Source: Casuarina equisetifolia (lineage: Eukaryota; Streptophyta; Magnoliopsida; Fagales; Casuarinaceae). Taken from it: 64,000 bases of DNA. Below the pieces are notes generated by a model. It was not told where the DNA came from. It did not search any database and was given only the letters and a program-made list of their open reading frames with translations. The translations under genes were made by a program, and so were the position numbers. How positions within the stretch are numbered: position 1 is the stretch's first letter; each line of letters starts with the position of its first letter. This document shows, one piece after another, positions 51,833 to 63,165 of this stretch. The DNA lies in NCBI GenBank assembly GCA_028551475.1, contig CM052359.1:26599583-26663582 (forward strand), written 5' to 3'.

Positions 51833-53333
51833 GGCTGGAAAGGATTGAAGGGACTTGAGAAATAAAGTTTTGCAGTGAGAAGAACTAATGATCAGTTTTC
51901 TCAGTTTTCTGTCTGACAGAATAATGTCTTGTCGGAGCCCTTTGATTTAGTTTAATTGGTTGGACAAGTTGGCCTTCATCCTCATGCTGGTTTCAGGAAC
52001 TTATGAGCAGACGGATCTTCTTTTACCCGATTGTTGCTTCTGTTTATACATATTTGTAGCAAATTGAAAACAGATAAATGGTGCATAAAATCCTTGTCTT
52101 CTAGTGTTGTTCTTAATTTTGTGTGCCTTTTTTATTTCTCTTATGGTATAGACCTGCAACTTTCTCTTTCGCTTGAAGTCATCCATTTTGTTGAAGGCCA
52201 CTACCTTGTTGATAAAGCTTGTTCAGATTCTACATGTGCAAGCACGTTAGTTTGGGTGGTTCCTTACCTAACCAAAGAGCATAATGGGATGACAAAATTT
52301 TAGTTGTTTTCATGACGATTTGAACACTAGAATCTTATGCTCCACTAAAGTAGATATTAAATGCGGTAAGAGATAATGGTTAGTGCTTTTCATTAAGAAT
52401 TAAAAAAACAAACAATGTCCTTGAAAGTCCATTTTTGGGGTAAGAACCCCGAAAACTAGAATATTTTTTTCAATTTTTAACCATTGATCGAGCAGTAAAG
52501 AGGAAGATAAGAAGAATGCTTCCAAAAAGGCAAAGAAAAAAAGAGAAAAAATGCCTTTCAAAGTACTTGATTGTTAAGACAACTATAATCTTTCTCTAAC
52601 CTTGAAATTATCAAAAGATGGTCATAGAATCCCATGATTGTGCCTGTGGACTCACAATTGCACAGGCATTTCCGAATGTATCCTATAAAGAAAGTGAAAA
52701 TCTGGCGTAAGCCCACATTCGAGTAATTTATACTGCATTTTTGACTTTTCTTATAGCTGTGGCCCTCCACTTTCTTCTTGATGACATCTTTTAAGTAAAT
52801 ACTAACCAGTTCTTCCCCACAGCTGTGATTTGGCTTTGAGGTTCCATTAGTGGACTTGGTTGGAGGACCTTCTAGTTCCACAACTAAACATCTTCCCTGA
52901 ACTAATTGACCATCTTCCTTCTCTTCTCCACCCTCAAATAAGAAAATATAGGCTGCTTCTGTTTGCCGCAGTGCTGAGACGGCAAGAAGCTGAATTAAGC
53001 AGTTGGCTTGAAATTATAGAGTTAAACCTTACCATCAACAAGATTGTGACACAAGTAAACCTATCCTTACAACAGATTATTTAATTCCATCTAAAGTTTC
53101 ATATCTCTTACAATTTAATAAGGTAGATCTAGAAACTTGTCTCTCTAATAGATCTAAAGGCCAAAACTCTTGTATTGAATATGATTTCCAACTTGACGAA
53201 GGGCTGTGACTGTCATCTCCTCATATAAAAAGATAAAAAATTTACCCCATTAACCAAACTGCCTTATAATATGTATTGATTCTTGCATTATTAGCATGAC
53301 ATATGCATTCTCTTTTACTTCAAGCCCTATGGC
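51833..53333. other. spacer between the SEC-C and defensin-like genes
   Basis: The left part is the 3' untranslated region of the SEC-C gene. The only coding-like signal is the minus-strand trace at 52558-53029, listed separately. Confidence 0.5.
52558..53029 (-). pseudogene. unidentified exon-like open frame on the minus strand
   Basis: One frame stays open for about 157 codons without an ATG near its upstream end. The upstream 70 codons read like real protein (...AAYIFLFEGGEEKEDG..., then LVVELEGPPTKSTNG). A good donor, CTG/GTTAGT, lies at 52807/52806, so an exon of roughly 52807-53029 is possible, with the rest intronic. I do not recognise the family and found no partner exons. It could be a gene fragment, a captured exon, or one exon of an unseen gene. 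Confidence 0.35.
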
Positions 53334-53340
53334 TATATAA
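53334..53340 (+). promoter_or_regulatory. TATA box of the defensin-like gene
   Basis: TATATAA lies 37 bases upstream of the ATG at 53371, which implies a very short leader of roughly 5-10 bases if initiation is at the usual distance. Confidence 0.55.
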
Positions 53341-53370
53341 AGAGTGTAGAGTAAGACATGATCATCAAAG

Positions 53371-54424
53371 ATGGCAAAACTCCTTACCTTCTACTTCCTG
53401 CTTATCATCTTCGTGATCATGTGTGGTAAATATTTCGAAGGAATTCATATCTCTATTTTACTTTATATTGTTTATTTCATGTACATTTCTTTGTCCAACG
53501 TAAACAAGAGGAGGTGTTATAGCATGTTGTTTCAAACCTGTGTCTTAGTTTATTTTAGAGACTAAAACCCATTACAATTCTAAAGTAGACCAACTTCTAG
53601 ATTTATTGCAATTCCAATTTATCATCAAACTTGAATACATATTTTTCACACTGACGTTTACTATTCATATCACCTAACAATTATATGTTTGTATTATCAG
53701 ACTAATGATTACTGATATGAAAAATTCGTAGTTATTTAATTTAAGAAAGATGTTGAAAAACATAGCAAGTTTACGTTATAGAATATGTTATGAAGTTGGC
53801 AAAGTAGCGATCACATATTTGATGAACATTAGGGTATTAAGAAGTGAACATTATGGTGTAGCTCTTTGGTTTTGCAAGATCCTCCCTTTTTCTTCAGTAA
53901 TTTCTAAGCTTAGCAACCATCGAATATTTACTTTAATTTGATGTTATGATTCGAAATTCTTTTATGACAACAATTTTCTCTTCATAAAATGTTGGTTGGC
54001 TTGTCTTCTTACGCACTTAACATGGTTTTTTGGGTTTGCTATGAAAGTATTCCTGACCTGCATATTTTGTGTCATAGACTTCATTTGGAGCATATACGCC
54101 CATGTATTGGGATACAAAATAATACTGGAGAGAAGCCAAACTCAAAAAAATAGAGAACCCGACAAATTACTGCTATGGCTTTAATATTTTGTAGGTCATA
54201 AGTTGCTGCTCTGAATGATTAATGGCTTTTCTGAATTTGTGACTTTAACAGATGAGAGCATGGTGTCCATCGCAGAAGCAAAGGACTGCGACAAAGCTTG
54301 GACGTGCAAGGGAGATAGCAAATGTTGGGAAGACTGCAAAAATCGATACAAAGGGAAGGGGGTCTGCGACTTGTACACTGCACCTGGTGTTCCTAAGCAG
54401 TGCTTTTGTTCGTACAAGTGCTAG
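53371..54424 (+). CDS. secreted defensin-like (DEFL) cysteine-rich peptide
   Basis: Two exons, 53371-53425 and 54252-54424, are separated by an 826-base GT-AG intron and encode 75 residues. Exon 1 encodes a hydrophobic signal peptide (MAKLLTFYFLLIIFVIMC); the intron sits just after it, the usual place in plant defensin-like genes. The mature part holds eight cysteines at 31, 37, 43, 47, 57, 69, 71 and 75, with spacing C-x5-C-x5-C-x3-C-x9-C-x11-C-x1-C-x3-C. The C-x3-C, C-x1-C pattern is the cysteine-stabilised alpha-beta core. It fits the plant DEFL group related to Arabidopsis LCR/DEFL peptides, not classic gamma-thionins, and is rich in Lys. The expected role is apoplastic defence or cell signalling; the target is unknown. 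It looks intact and sits at the edge of the transposon-rich zone. Confidence 0.85.
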
Positions 54425-55239
54425 ATGTCAAACTATGTTGTATTACTGGATGTTTTAGAATCTGTATCAGATTTTCATCTTGGTCTGAAGATTAGATTCT
54501 ACGACAACTAGTAAAGGGCAAGGCAGTCATCACCAAAATAGGTGACAAAAATAACTTCTTTGATCCAATAAAGAGATGAAAGAAATTGAAGTGCAAAACC
54601 ACATCAGTATAGTCGATGGCATTCTTGGTATGATCATCTTAAAAACGTACACAATCTTGTTGAGTACAGCAACTCATTTTATTTGAATCTATAAATTGAT
54701 AGTAAGGATCAAACAACAAGTACTCTCTAAAGTCAGAAAAGATTTATAATGACCTGAAAAATGTTGCAAAAAAGATGAAATATGAAATGAATCTCACAGA
54801 ATTCTCCACTTCAACATATTGTACGCAATAAAGATGAAAGTGATTTGATTATGTCCCATTAATTTTCGCCATAGTTATGGTAATCTTTGTTTGATGAATA
54901 TCGTTAATAGAAAAATGATAAGTCTTTATATGTTTTTTTTTTTTCAAAAAATCACAATTTGATTTTAAAAAAATGAGGAATTTCGAAAAGCAAGCTGATA
55001 AAGGATTTTAATATTCCTAAGAAATCGTGATCATAGTTGATGATATATTTTATTAATTATCTAAATTTGTCTGTCATTTGTTAAGAACAATAAACAATAA
55101 AATAACAATAAAGCGCAACTGTGACTAACAAACTAAATGTCTCTTCTTCTTCTTTTTTTCCCCTTTTTTTTCTGTAACCTTGCAGCATACCTGAAATTTT
55201 AAGTTCTCATCCTTAGCTGGTAAAAAGAAGGAATATCAA
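54425..55239. other. non-coding stretch downstream of the defensin-like gene
   Basis: No gene was seen. It includes the peptide gene's 3' untranslated region and AT-rich DNA with a pyrimidine tract near 55140-55175. Confidence 0.5.
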
Positions 55240-55590
55240 AGTTCATTCTATTAGGCTGAAGCTCCCTAATGAATTAAGGTTGCATCCAGTGTTCCACATT
55301 TCTGTTTAAAGAAATTTGTAGGGTTGCAAAATCGATCCAAGCTGATCTACCGAGACTTGATGAAACTAAAAACCAAATGATGCCTAGCCCTCAAGCCATT
55401 CTAGATTCTCGCACCAAGGAAGAAGAACTAAATATTGATACATTAGAAGGGCATGTCGCCAACAGATGCTACTTGGGAAAATAGCCAGTTATTCCATGAT
55501 CAATTCCTTGACTTGGTGGTCAAGGTTGTCTCGTACCAGGAAGGATGTTGCAGGTAGGAGCCACCTAGGCTACAACGTGGACTAGTTGGG
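55240..55590 (+). mobile_element. Ty3/gypsy LTR retrotransposon fossil, chromodomain end of pol
   Basis: Short translated stretches resemble the integrase C-terminal and chromodomain region of plant chromovirus-type gypsy elements, for example LRLHPVFHIS and PTDATWENSQLFHDQF. Only this 3' piece of pol is recognisable; gag, protease and reverse transcriptase are absent nearby. It is broken and looks old. Confidence 0.7.
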
Positions 55591-57529
55591 GGCTAGTTTA
55601 GTGTGATTGGTGTCTATCAAGTCATTAATCAACAAGAATAGAGAATACAGACAAAATAGAACCACAATGTATAGTGATAGTTAAATGTTGTAAAATCATA
55701 GGTGTTTTTCCTGTCTAAATGAAAGCTATCCATTATTACATTTCATGACTCCAGTTGATTCTCTCTACGTTAGTCACCATAGGTAACCACCAAGAAGAAA
55801 AAACTAGATAGATTGGTAGGACTTTAGCGTCTTTGGATTAGCCACACATTTGGTCTTTGAGAGCCATAATAGAAATTGCTATAGTATTGATGATTAATGG
55901 TTGACTTTATATTCATAGGGTGCTAACATTGAACAATATAGATGTTACTAAGAGATGTTTTTGCAGAAAAGGACAAGTTGTGATTAATCGAGATCAAACT
56001 CCCTTCTTTTCCAACAAAGAAAGAATAAGAATTTAAGCTATGATGATACATCCTCTTATAGGGCAAACCGAGAACTGATATCCCCAATTACACTTGACAA
56101 ATATTGGAAGCATCAGAGAGCCATAAAGGTTGGAACTGTGATAGTGATTGCTTCCTTTTGGTCACCTAGCATTTTTAGACAATGTTATTGTGTGTACCTA
56201 TATCCTTGGGATATGAAATGAAGCAAACGTAAAAACAAGTATTTGGGACAAGCTAAAGGCAGCAAGTACCTAATTCAAGAAAAGAGAAAAGCTAAATCTG
56301 TGGAAAGCCAATAGGCTTTGATTCTTCTATTCACTATAATAATAGAATTGCTTTTTACAGAGAAGTATATACTACAACTGCGTAGAAAACTAAGTACAAA
56401 GTCCTAATTATAAGTAATGGACTTGGGCCCTCATCTACTATATGAGCTGCACTTACGATTGAAGGATGAAGCAACACTTCCTGTGCTTGTCAATCGTAAC
56501 ACCCACAACCACATTAATCATTTACATTTATAATCTTATTATTTGCAGAACGTATCAATTTGACAACCATACCCATAGCGCCTATGAATGTGTGTTGAGT
56601 GTTTATCATATAAGAAACGCATAGGCATCAAAATATGTTTTCTTAGCTTTGATTTTTATTTTAGCGAGTATTCAATATAGAGTTCACATTCCAGTAACTC
56701 CAAGACTTGTGCTTAATTGTTGACCGTATCCGTCAAATACCTTTTATCCTTTTAGCTTTTATTTCCGATGAAAAAAATGTAGAACATTGTCTGCTAGTAA
56801 TCATGGTGGTAAGTGTTCGTCTTCCCCTCTCACAAAGATTGCTTATTTTTCCCTGCCCATTTGGACATTTTGGTTGGTGCCTTCGTCCACTAAAACTTTG
56901 TGTAGGAAACATTTATGTTGCCTATACTAGGTTCTTGCATCTTCATATAAATATATAAGCCCTTTGAAGCAACTCAATAAAGGATGTAAGAATAATATTA
57001 GTCTCAAACGAGACTTAAACCAAGATCTAACATCAATTATAGATTGATAATGAGTTAAAATAGAAAAATAAAACGAGAAAAACGTACTTGAAAGTGACTG
57101 GATCTTTATAGTAGGATCTTAGCTAAGATCTTACCCTCTATTACTTATTTGTGCTAGCCGAAGAGAAGTCAGACTCAAAAGTGGAATTGAAATGGAATCG
57201 TTCAAATGGTCTGAGAGGCAACGTACATAAAAGAGAAAGAAACTTTTCTTTTAAATGGGTATATGAATAGTATCCATGAACAATAGATCATTATGAAATG
57301 ACCATTATACCCCTACCACAAGCAATGATTCTATATACTGAGCCCACTGCACATAATTTAAGCTAGAGGGGGGGACTTAGTCAATATATCATAAAACATG
57401 CTTACTAAATAGTACTGACACATCACAATTCTATAAAGTGCACTAAGGCCCACACTGGTTAGCACCATACTCACAATCAAGATCAAAATCCATCTAATTA
57501 GTTGAACCAATATTTATTACATTAATATA
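55591..57529. other. repeat-derived AT-rich DNA without genes
   Basis: No host gene was recognised. The segment lies between the gypsy and copia remnants and probably contains LTR-derived and other repeat debris, but no element ends could be set. Confidence 0.4.
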
Positions 57530-57600
57530 CCTTTATAAGAGAATTATTTATGCTCATTGATAAAGCTAACATTACATAAGCTTACAAAATAAGTTAACAA
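57530..57600 (-). repeat. inverted copy of the copia leader block found at 61437-61510
   Basis: Read on the minus strand, this shares TTATTTTGTAAGC, GCTTTATCAATGAGCATAAA and TAATTCT blocks with plus-strand 61437-61510. The two copies face each other across the pol remnant. Confidence 0.75.
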
Positions 57601-60600
57601 GAATATTCAATGTTTATTCTGCAAAAAATGGGACATATAAAGAAATACTATCGTAAGTTTAAGAAATGGTTAGTTGAGCGTCAAGGTAAAGGTACAAATT
57701 CTTTTATTAATGTTTGTGAATCTAATTTATCTGAGTTATCATCTAACTCTTGGTGGCTAGATTGTGGAGCAACTAATCATGTTACTTTTGTTATTCAGGG
57801 GTTCATAAACAAGAGGAAGCTAAACCTTGATGAAAAATACCTCTATGTTGGAAACAACCAAAAAGTAGAAGTGGAGTTTGTTGGAGATGTCATCCTTCTT
57901 TTGGATAGTGATTTTAAGATGATTTTGAGTAGAACTTTTTATGTACCATCGTTTAGACAGAATTTGGTTTCACTTTTTGTACTTGAAAATTCTAAATATG
58001 TATTTGAATTTAAGAACATAGTTGTGATAATATTTTATAATGCAAATTTGATTGAAAATTGTGTTATGTTGAATGGCTTGTGCAGATTGGTTTTATCTTC
58101 ACATGAAATTTATGTTGCTTCTATTGTTGATAAAAATATTTCCAAAAGACCTTACTCAAAGGTTTTTTGGAAATATAGGTCCATACTTTGTGGATTAGAT
58201 CTTATACTTTGTGGCACAAGAGACTTGGCCATATCTCTAGAGATAGAGTGGATAGGTTGATCAGATCCAATATTTTACTTGTTCTTAATAATGATATGAA
58301 GATTTGTGTAGACTGTTGTATAGGTAAACTAACTAAGATAAAGAAGAAAAATGTAGCTCATAATTTTGAATTGTTAGAAGTAATTCACACTGATATTAGT
58401 GGTCTTTATCGAGTAACTTTGTATGGTAATGCATACTTCATTACATTTATTGATGATTTCTCTCATTATGGATATGTTTAATTGATTAAGGAAAAATCTG
58501 AATCACTTGAGAAATTCAAAGTGTTCAAAATTGAGGTTAAAAAGTAGTCAGGGAAAAGCATAAAGATTGTTAGATTTGATTGGGGTGGTGAATATTATGG
58601 CAGACATGGTGATATAAGCCAAATTATAGGTCCATTTCCTCAATATTTACAGAATTCTAGGATAGTTGGACAGTTTACTATGCTTGGAAGCCCTGAACAA
58701 AATAGTGCAGCTGAAAGGCGAAACCATACCCTCATGGAGATGGTTAGATGTATGATGAGTAGAGCTAATCTACCTCTTTTTCTATTGGGAGAAGCTTTAA
58801 AGACTGCTATTTAAGTTCTCAATTATGTTCTAACTAAGGTGGTGCCATTAACTCCTTTTGAATTATTTAAAGACGCAAACCTAACTTGAATCATCTAAAG
58901 GTTTAGGGATGCCCTGTAGAGGTTCGATTGTATAAGCTAACCTTAGGAAAGTTGGATTCTAGAGTAGTCAGATGTTATTTTGTATCTTACCCAGATTATT
59001 CTAAAGGGTGTCGTTTTTATAACTCTTCTGGAAGGGCTAGAATTGTTGATTCATTAACAACTAAGTTTCTGGAACTTAATGTTGTAGAAAGTGGTACTAG
59101 TTTTCTAGTTATACAAAATAGTAATGATGTTAATATGAGTATACGATATCCTCTATCTATTCAGTTATATGCAGTTGTGCAGGAACCTACAGTTGGTACA
59201 ACTTCTGTAGAGGTTCCACTTGTTCAAAAGTAGGATATAGAGATTCCTCCACTTAGGAAATCTAACAGGGAGAAAAGACCTGCTATTCATCTTGATTATC
59301 TAGTTTATCTTGGAGAGCATGACTATGACATTGGTGTTGTTGAGAATCCAATGACTTATACTTAAGTTTTTTTTAGCCTTCAGTCTGATTTTTGGAAAGA
59401 TGTTATAAGAGATGAAACGTAATTTATGAAGCATAATCATGTTTGGGATATAGTTGAGTTGCTTAAGAAATGCAAGCCCATTGATTGTAAGTGGGTGTCC
59501 AAGACTAAGAAAGATTTCAAAGAAAAAATAGAAGGTTTAAAGCCAGATTAGTTGCCAAGGGATGAAATTGATTATAACGAAACATTCTCACCGGTTTCAT
59601 CTAGGGATTCTTTTAGTGTGATAATGGCTTTAGTAGTACATTTTGATATGGAATTGCTACAAATAGATGTCAAGACAACTTTTCTGAATAGGGATCTTGA
59701 TGAAGAGGTCTATATGTATCAACCAGAGGGTTTTGCAAAAGATAATTCTGATGAACTTGTTTGTAAACTTGAGAAGTTGATTTATGGTCTTAAACACTAT
59801 TTTAGACAGTAGTATTTGAAGTTTGATACTTATATTACATCTTGTGATTTTGTTGAAAACCTTGTTGATTATTGCATATACACTAAAGTTAATGAGAGTA
59901 CGCCGATTTTCTTAATTCTTTATGTGGATGATATCTTGCTTTCATATAATGATATGGTGTTACTTTAAGAAACTAAAAGACTTTTTGTCTTTAAAGTTTG
60001 ATATGAAAAACTTTGGTGAAACATCTTTTGTCCTAGGCATTGAGATCTTTAGAGATCATTCACACCGTATTTTGAGTCTTTCTAAAATGCCATATATTAA
60101 TCATGTGTTAGCAAAATTTAATATGCAAAATTACAAACTTGATAGAGTTCTTGTTCTCAAAGGTGAAAAGTTACACTTGATGCAATGTCCTAAGAATGAT
60201 GTTGAAAAAGAATTGATGAAAAATATACCATATGCTTCAACAATTGGCAGTTTTATGTATGCATAGGTTTATATAAGACCTGATATTGCATTTACTACAA
60301 GACTTCTTGATAGATTTCAGTTTAACTTAGGTCATGATCATTGGGTTGTTGCTAAGAAGATTATGAGGTACTTGAAAAGGACAAGAGATTATATGCTCAA
60401 ATACAGACATGTGGACAACTTACAATTAGTGGGTTATTTAGACTCAAATTATGCACATTGTTCTGATGATTTGAAGTTTATGTTTGGTTATATTTTCATG
60501 ATGGCTGGTGGTGTAGTTTTATGGAAAAGTTCTAAGCAAACTATAATCACGTCTTCTACTATGCACGCAGAGTTTATAGCTTGTTATGGAGCTTCCATAC

Positions 60601-60908
60601 AAGTTGTTAGGATGAAGAACCTCATAAGACATATGATTTCACTTGATTTCATTGATAACAACAAAAGTATTAAAGGGGCCAAACACATTGAGATCAAGTA
60701 TCTAGTTATTAAGAAGCAAGTTAAGAATGATGACATTATAGTAAAGCTAATTAGCACAGATGCTATGTTAGCTAACTCACTCACTAAAGGATTTAGTGCT
60801 ATAGTGTTTAATAGACATGTTGTAAACATGGGTCTAATAACGTCTTTGAATGCTTTTGTTTATTGGGAGCTATTGTTCTATGATATTTTGTTATGGAGTA
60901 AACTTTGA
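57600..60908 (+). mobile_element. Ty1/copia retrotransposon fossil, pol region
   Basis: Order of parts: zinc-knuckle remnant (57.61-57.68 kb), protease (WWLDCGATNHV near 57.76 kb), pre-integrase and integrase (LWHKRLGHISRD near 58.2 kb, IHTDISG and FIDDFSH near 58.4 kb), reverse transcriptase (ETFSPVSSRDSF near 59.58 kb, LYVDDILL near 59.92 kb), and RNase H (60.36-60.8 kb). Protease-integrase-RT-RNase H order identifies copia. The element is broken in roughly ten or more places and lacks gag at its 5' side. It is an old fossil; paired LTRs were not recognised. Confidence 0.9.
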
Positions 60909-61436
60909 TTTTACTCATATTGCTTATTATATGTTGTTTTCATAGAACATGTGTTTCTATAAAACAAGTATTAAAGATTTAAGGGATGTGCAACCTTAAG
61001 CATTTGGCTAGGGCATTTATTGATAAGTCATATTTTGATGTCTTGTAGCACTTAAACTTATACTCGAGTATTACAAACAAGACATATTGGTTTGTTAGAA
61101 CCTTAATTTAGTTCTCCGATGACTATATATGTCAGATTTTAGGGAGAACTGGGACTGACAAGAAAGGTTGTTGGTTATTTATCTAGTGTTATTTTTTGCT
61201 ACACTACCATATTAAATCCATGTTAATAGAGTGGATAACCCTTATGACTATGGTTGGTATTGTGTCCTTTATTGGCTGTTATGATTTGAGGATTTTGAAG
61301 CTTTATGGGACCGGATTTGCAATAAGGAACTGTCGTTAGACCAATATAAAATCTTTTTGAAATTATTTTTATATATAACTTATATTAATATTATATTTAT
61401 TTTATAAACATTGATATGCCCAAGTGAGAGATTATT
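60909..61436 (+). mobile_element. 3' non-coding part of the copia remnant
   Basis: AT-rich, non-coding DNA between the RNase H end and the next leader block. It probably includes 3' untranslated and LTR-derived sequence, but no clear LTR boundaries or polypurine tract could be fixed. Confidence 0.4.
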
Positions 61437-62335
61437 AGCTTATTTTGTAAGCTCATGTAAAGAAAATGTGGGCTTTATCAATGAGCATAAATAATTCTTT
61501 TATGAAGGTGTATATAGTAGTGTGGCAAATAATTTGAATGATGATGTAAGCTCTCATTTGGTTTACTCACTAGATGCTAATTCTTTGCATCATTTTTGTT
61601 AGTCACCTTTTTTATAAATAATGTTGAAGTCATTGTTAAGGTTCTTATTGGTGCAAATTATAAAAAGTGGAAGGAAGATATTTTATTTGTTGTGGAAGTA
61701 GTAAAGATTAGAAGTGTTCTCAAAATGGATAAGCTTGCTAATTTGACTTCATAGAGTATTGAGGAGCAAAAGCTTCACTATGCTAAATGGAAAAGATGTA
61801 ATAGGTTTTGCCTTCTGACTGTGAAGAGTATCATTTAGGAACACCTTAAGTGTAATTATCCTGAAAAATGCATAGCTAAAAAATTTTTTTAGGCTGTTTC
61901 ATAGTGCAATAGAGTATCTTCTCATGCTGAGATAAGTTCTTTGATGCAAGTTTTTTTTTAGTATGAGGTATAATAGAATTGAGAATATCAAAGATTATAT
62001 TATGAGGATGGTACAGTATCATATGAGACTTAAGGCTTTAGGAATGGTATTTTCTGAGCAGAGCATTATGCATCAAGCTTTAATTAACTTTCTTACTTAA
62101 TTATACCATTATCAAGACATCCTATAACAACAGTTTGCAGGATTGGACTATTGATGATCTGATAGAGAAACTTATAGCTGAAGATAATAAATTGAAGAAT
62201 GAAAAGTCTCATTCAGCTTTGTTTTTTCAAGCTTCCAATTCTAGTAAAGGAAAGAGACACTTAAATCAACCTTAGAGGGAGCAAAAAGTTACTTAACCTA
62301 ATAATAATGTTCCAGGATCTTTTAATAACAAAATA
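61437..62335 (+). mobile_element. copia leader and gag fossil, left (plus) arm of a palindrome
   Basis: A leader block (61437-61640) precedes a gag of the UBN2 type common in plant copia elements, with a KKWKEDI block near 61660 and the gag C-terminal region near 62.2-62.33 kb. It is broken in several places. Its mirror copy begins at about 62358. Confidence 0.75.
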
Positions 62336-62357
62336 AACATTGAATATATTCATTGCC

Positions 62358-63165
62358 AACCTGTTACTAGAAGATCCTGGGACCTTATTATTAGGTTGAG
62401 TAACTTTTTGCTCCCTCTGAGGTTGATTTAAGTGCCTTTTTCCTTTACCAGCATTCAAAGCTTGAGAAAACAAAGTTGAATGAGACTTTTCATTCTTCAA
62501 CTTATTATCTTCAGCTATAAGCTACTCTATCAGATCATCAACAGTCCAATCCTGCAAACTATTGTTATAGGATCTTGATAATGGTATAATCAGCAGGAAA
62601 GCTAATTAAAACTTGATGCACAATACTCTGCTTAGAAAATACCATTACTTAATCCTTAAGTCTCATATGATACTGTACCATCATCATTATATAATCTCTG
62701 ATATTCTCAATTCCATTATACCTCATACTAAAAAGAACTTACATCAAAGAACTTATCTCAGAATAAGAAGACACTTTATTGCGCTGTGAAAAAGCCTCAA
62801 AAAATTCTTTAGCTGTGCATTCCTCAGAATAATCACACTTAAGGTGTTCCTGAACGGTTTTCCTCATAGTCAGAAGGCAAAACCTATTACATCTTTCCCA
62901 TTTAGTATAGTGAAGCTTATGTTCCTCAGTATTCTTTGGAGTCAAATTAGTAGGCTTATCCATTCTAAGAGCATTTCAAACCTCTACTGCTTCCATAGTA
63001 AATAAGATATCTTCCTTTCACTTTTTGTAATTTGCACTAGTAAGAACCTTAACAATGACTTGAGCATTGTTTATAGAATAGGTGACTAATAAAAACAATA
63101 CAAAAAATTAGCATCTAGTGAGTAAACCAAATGAGAGCTTACACCATTATTTAAACACATATGGG
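62358..63165 (-). mobile_element. copia gag and leader fossil, right (minus) arm of the palindrome
   Basis: On the minus strand this repeats the left arm through the gag C-terminal region, the gag core and the leader as far as about 63165. By eye the arms are about nine-tenths identical over the parts compared. A central gap of about 20-25 bases separates them. It is broken, though less so than the left arm. Confidence 0.75.
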
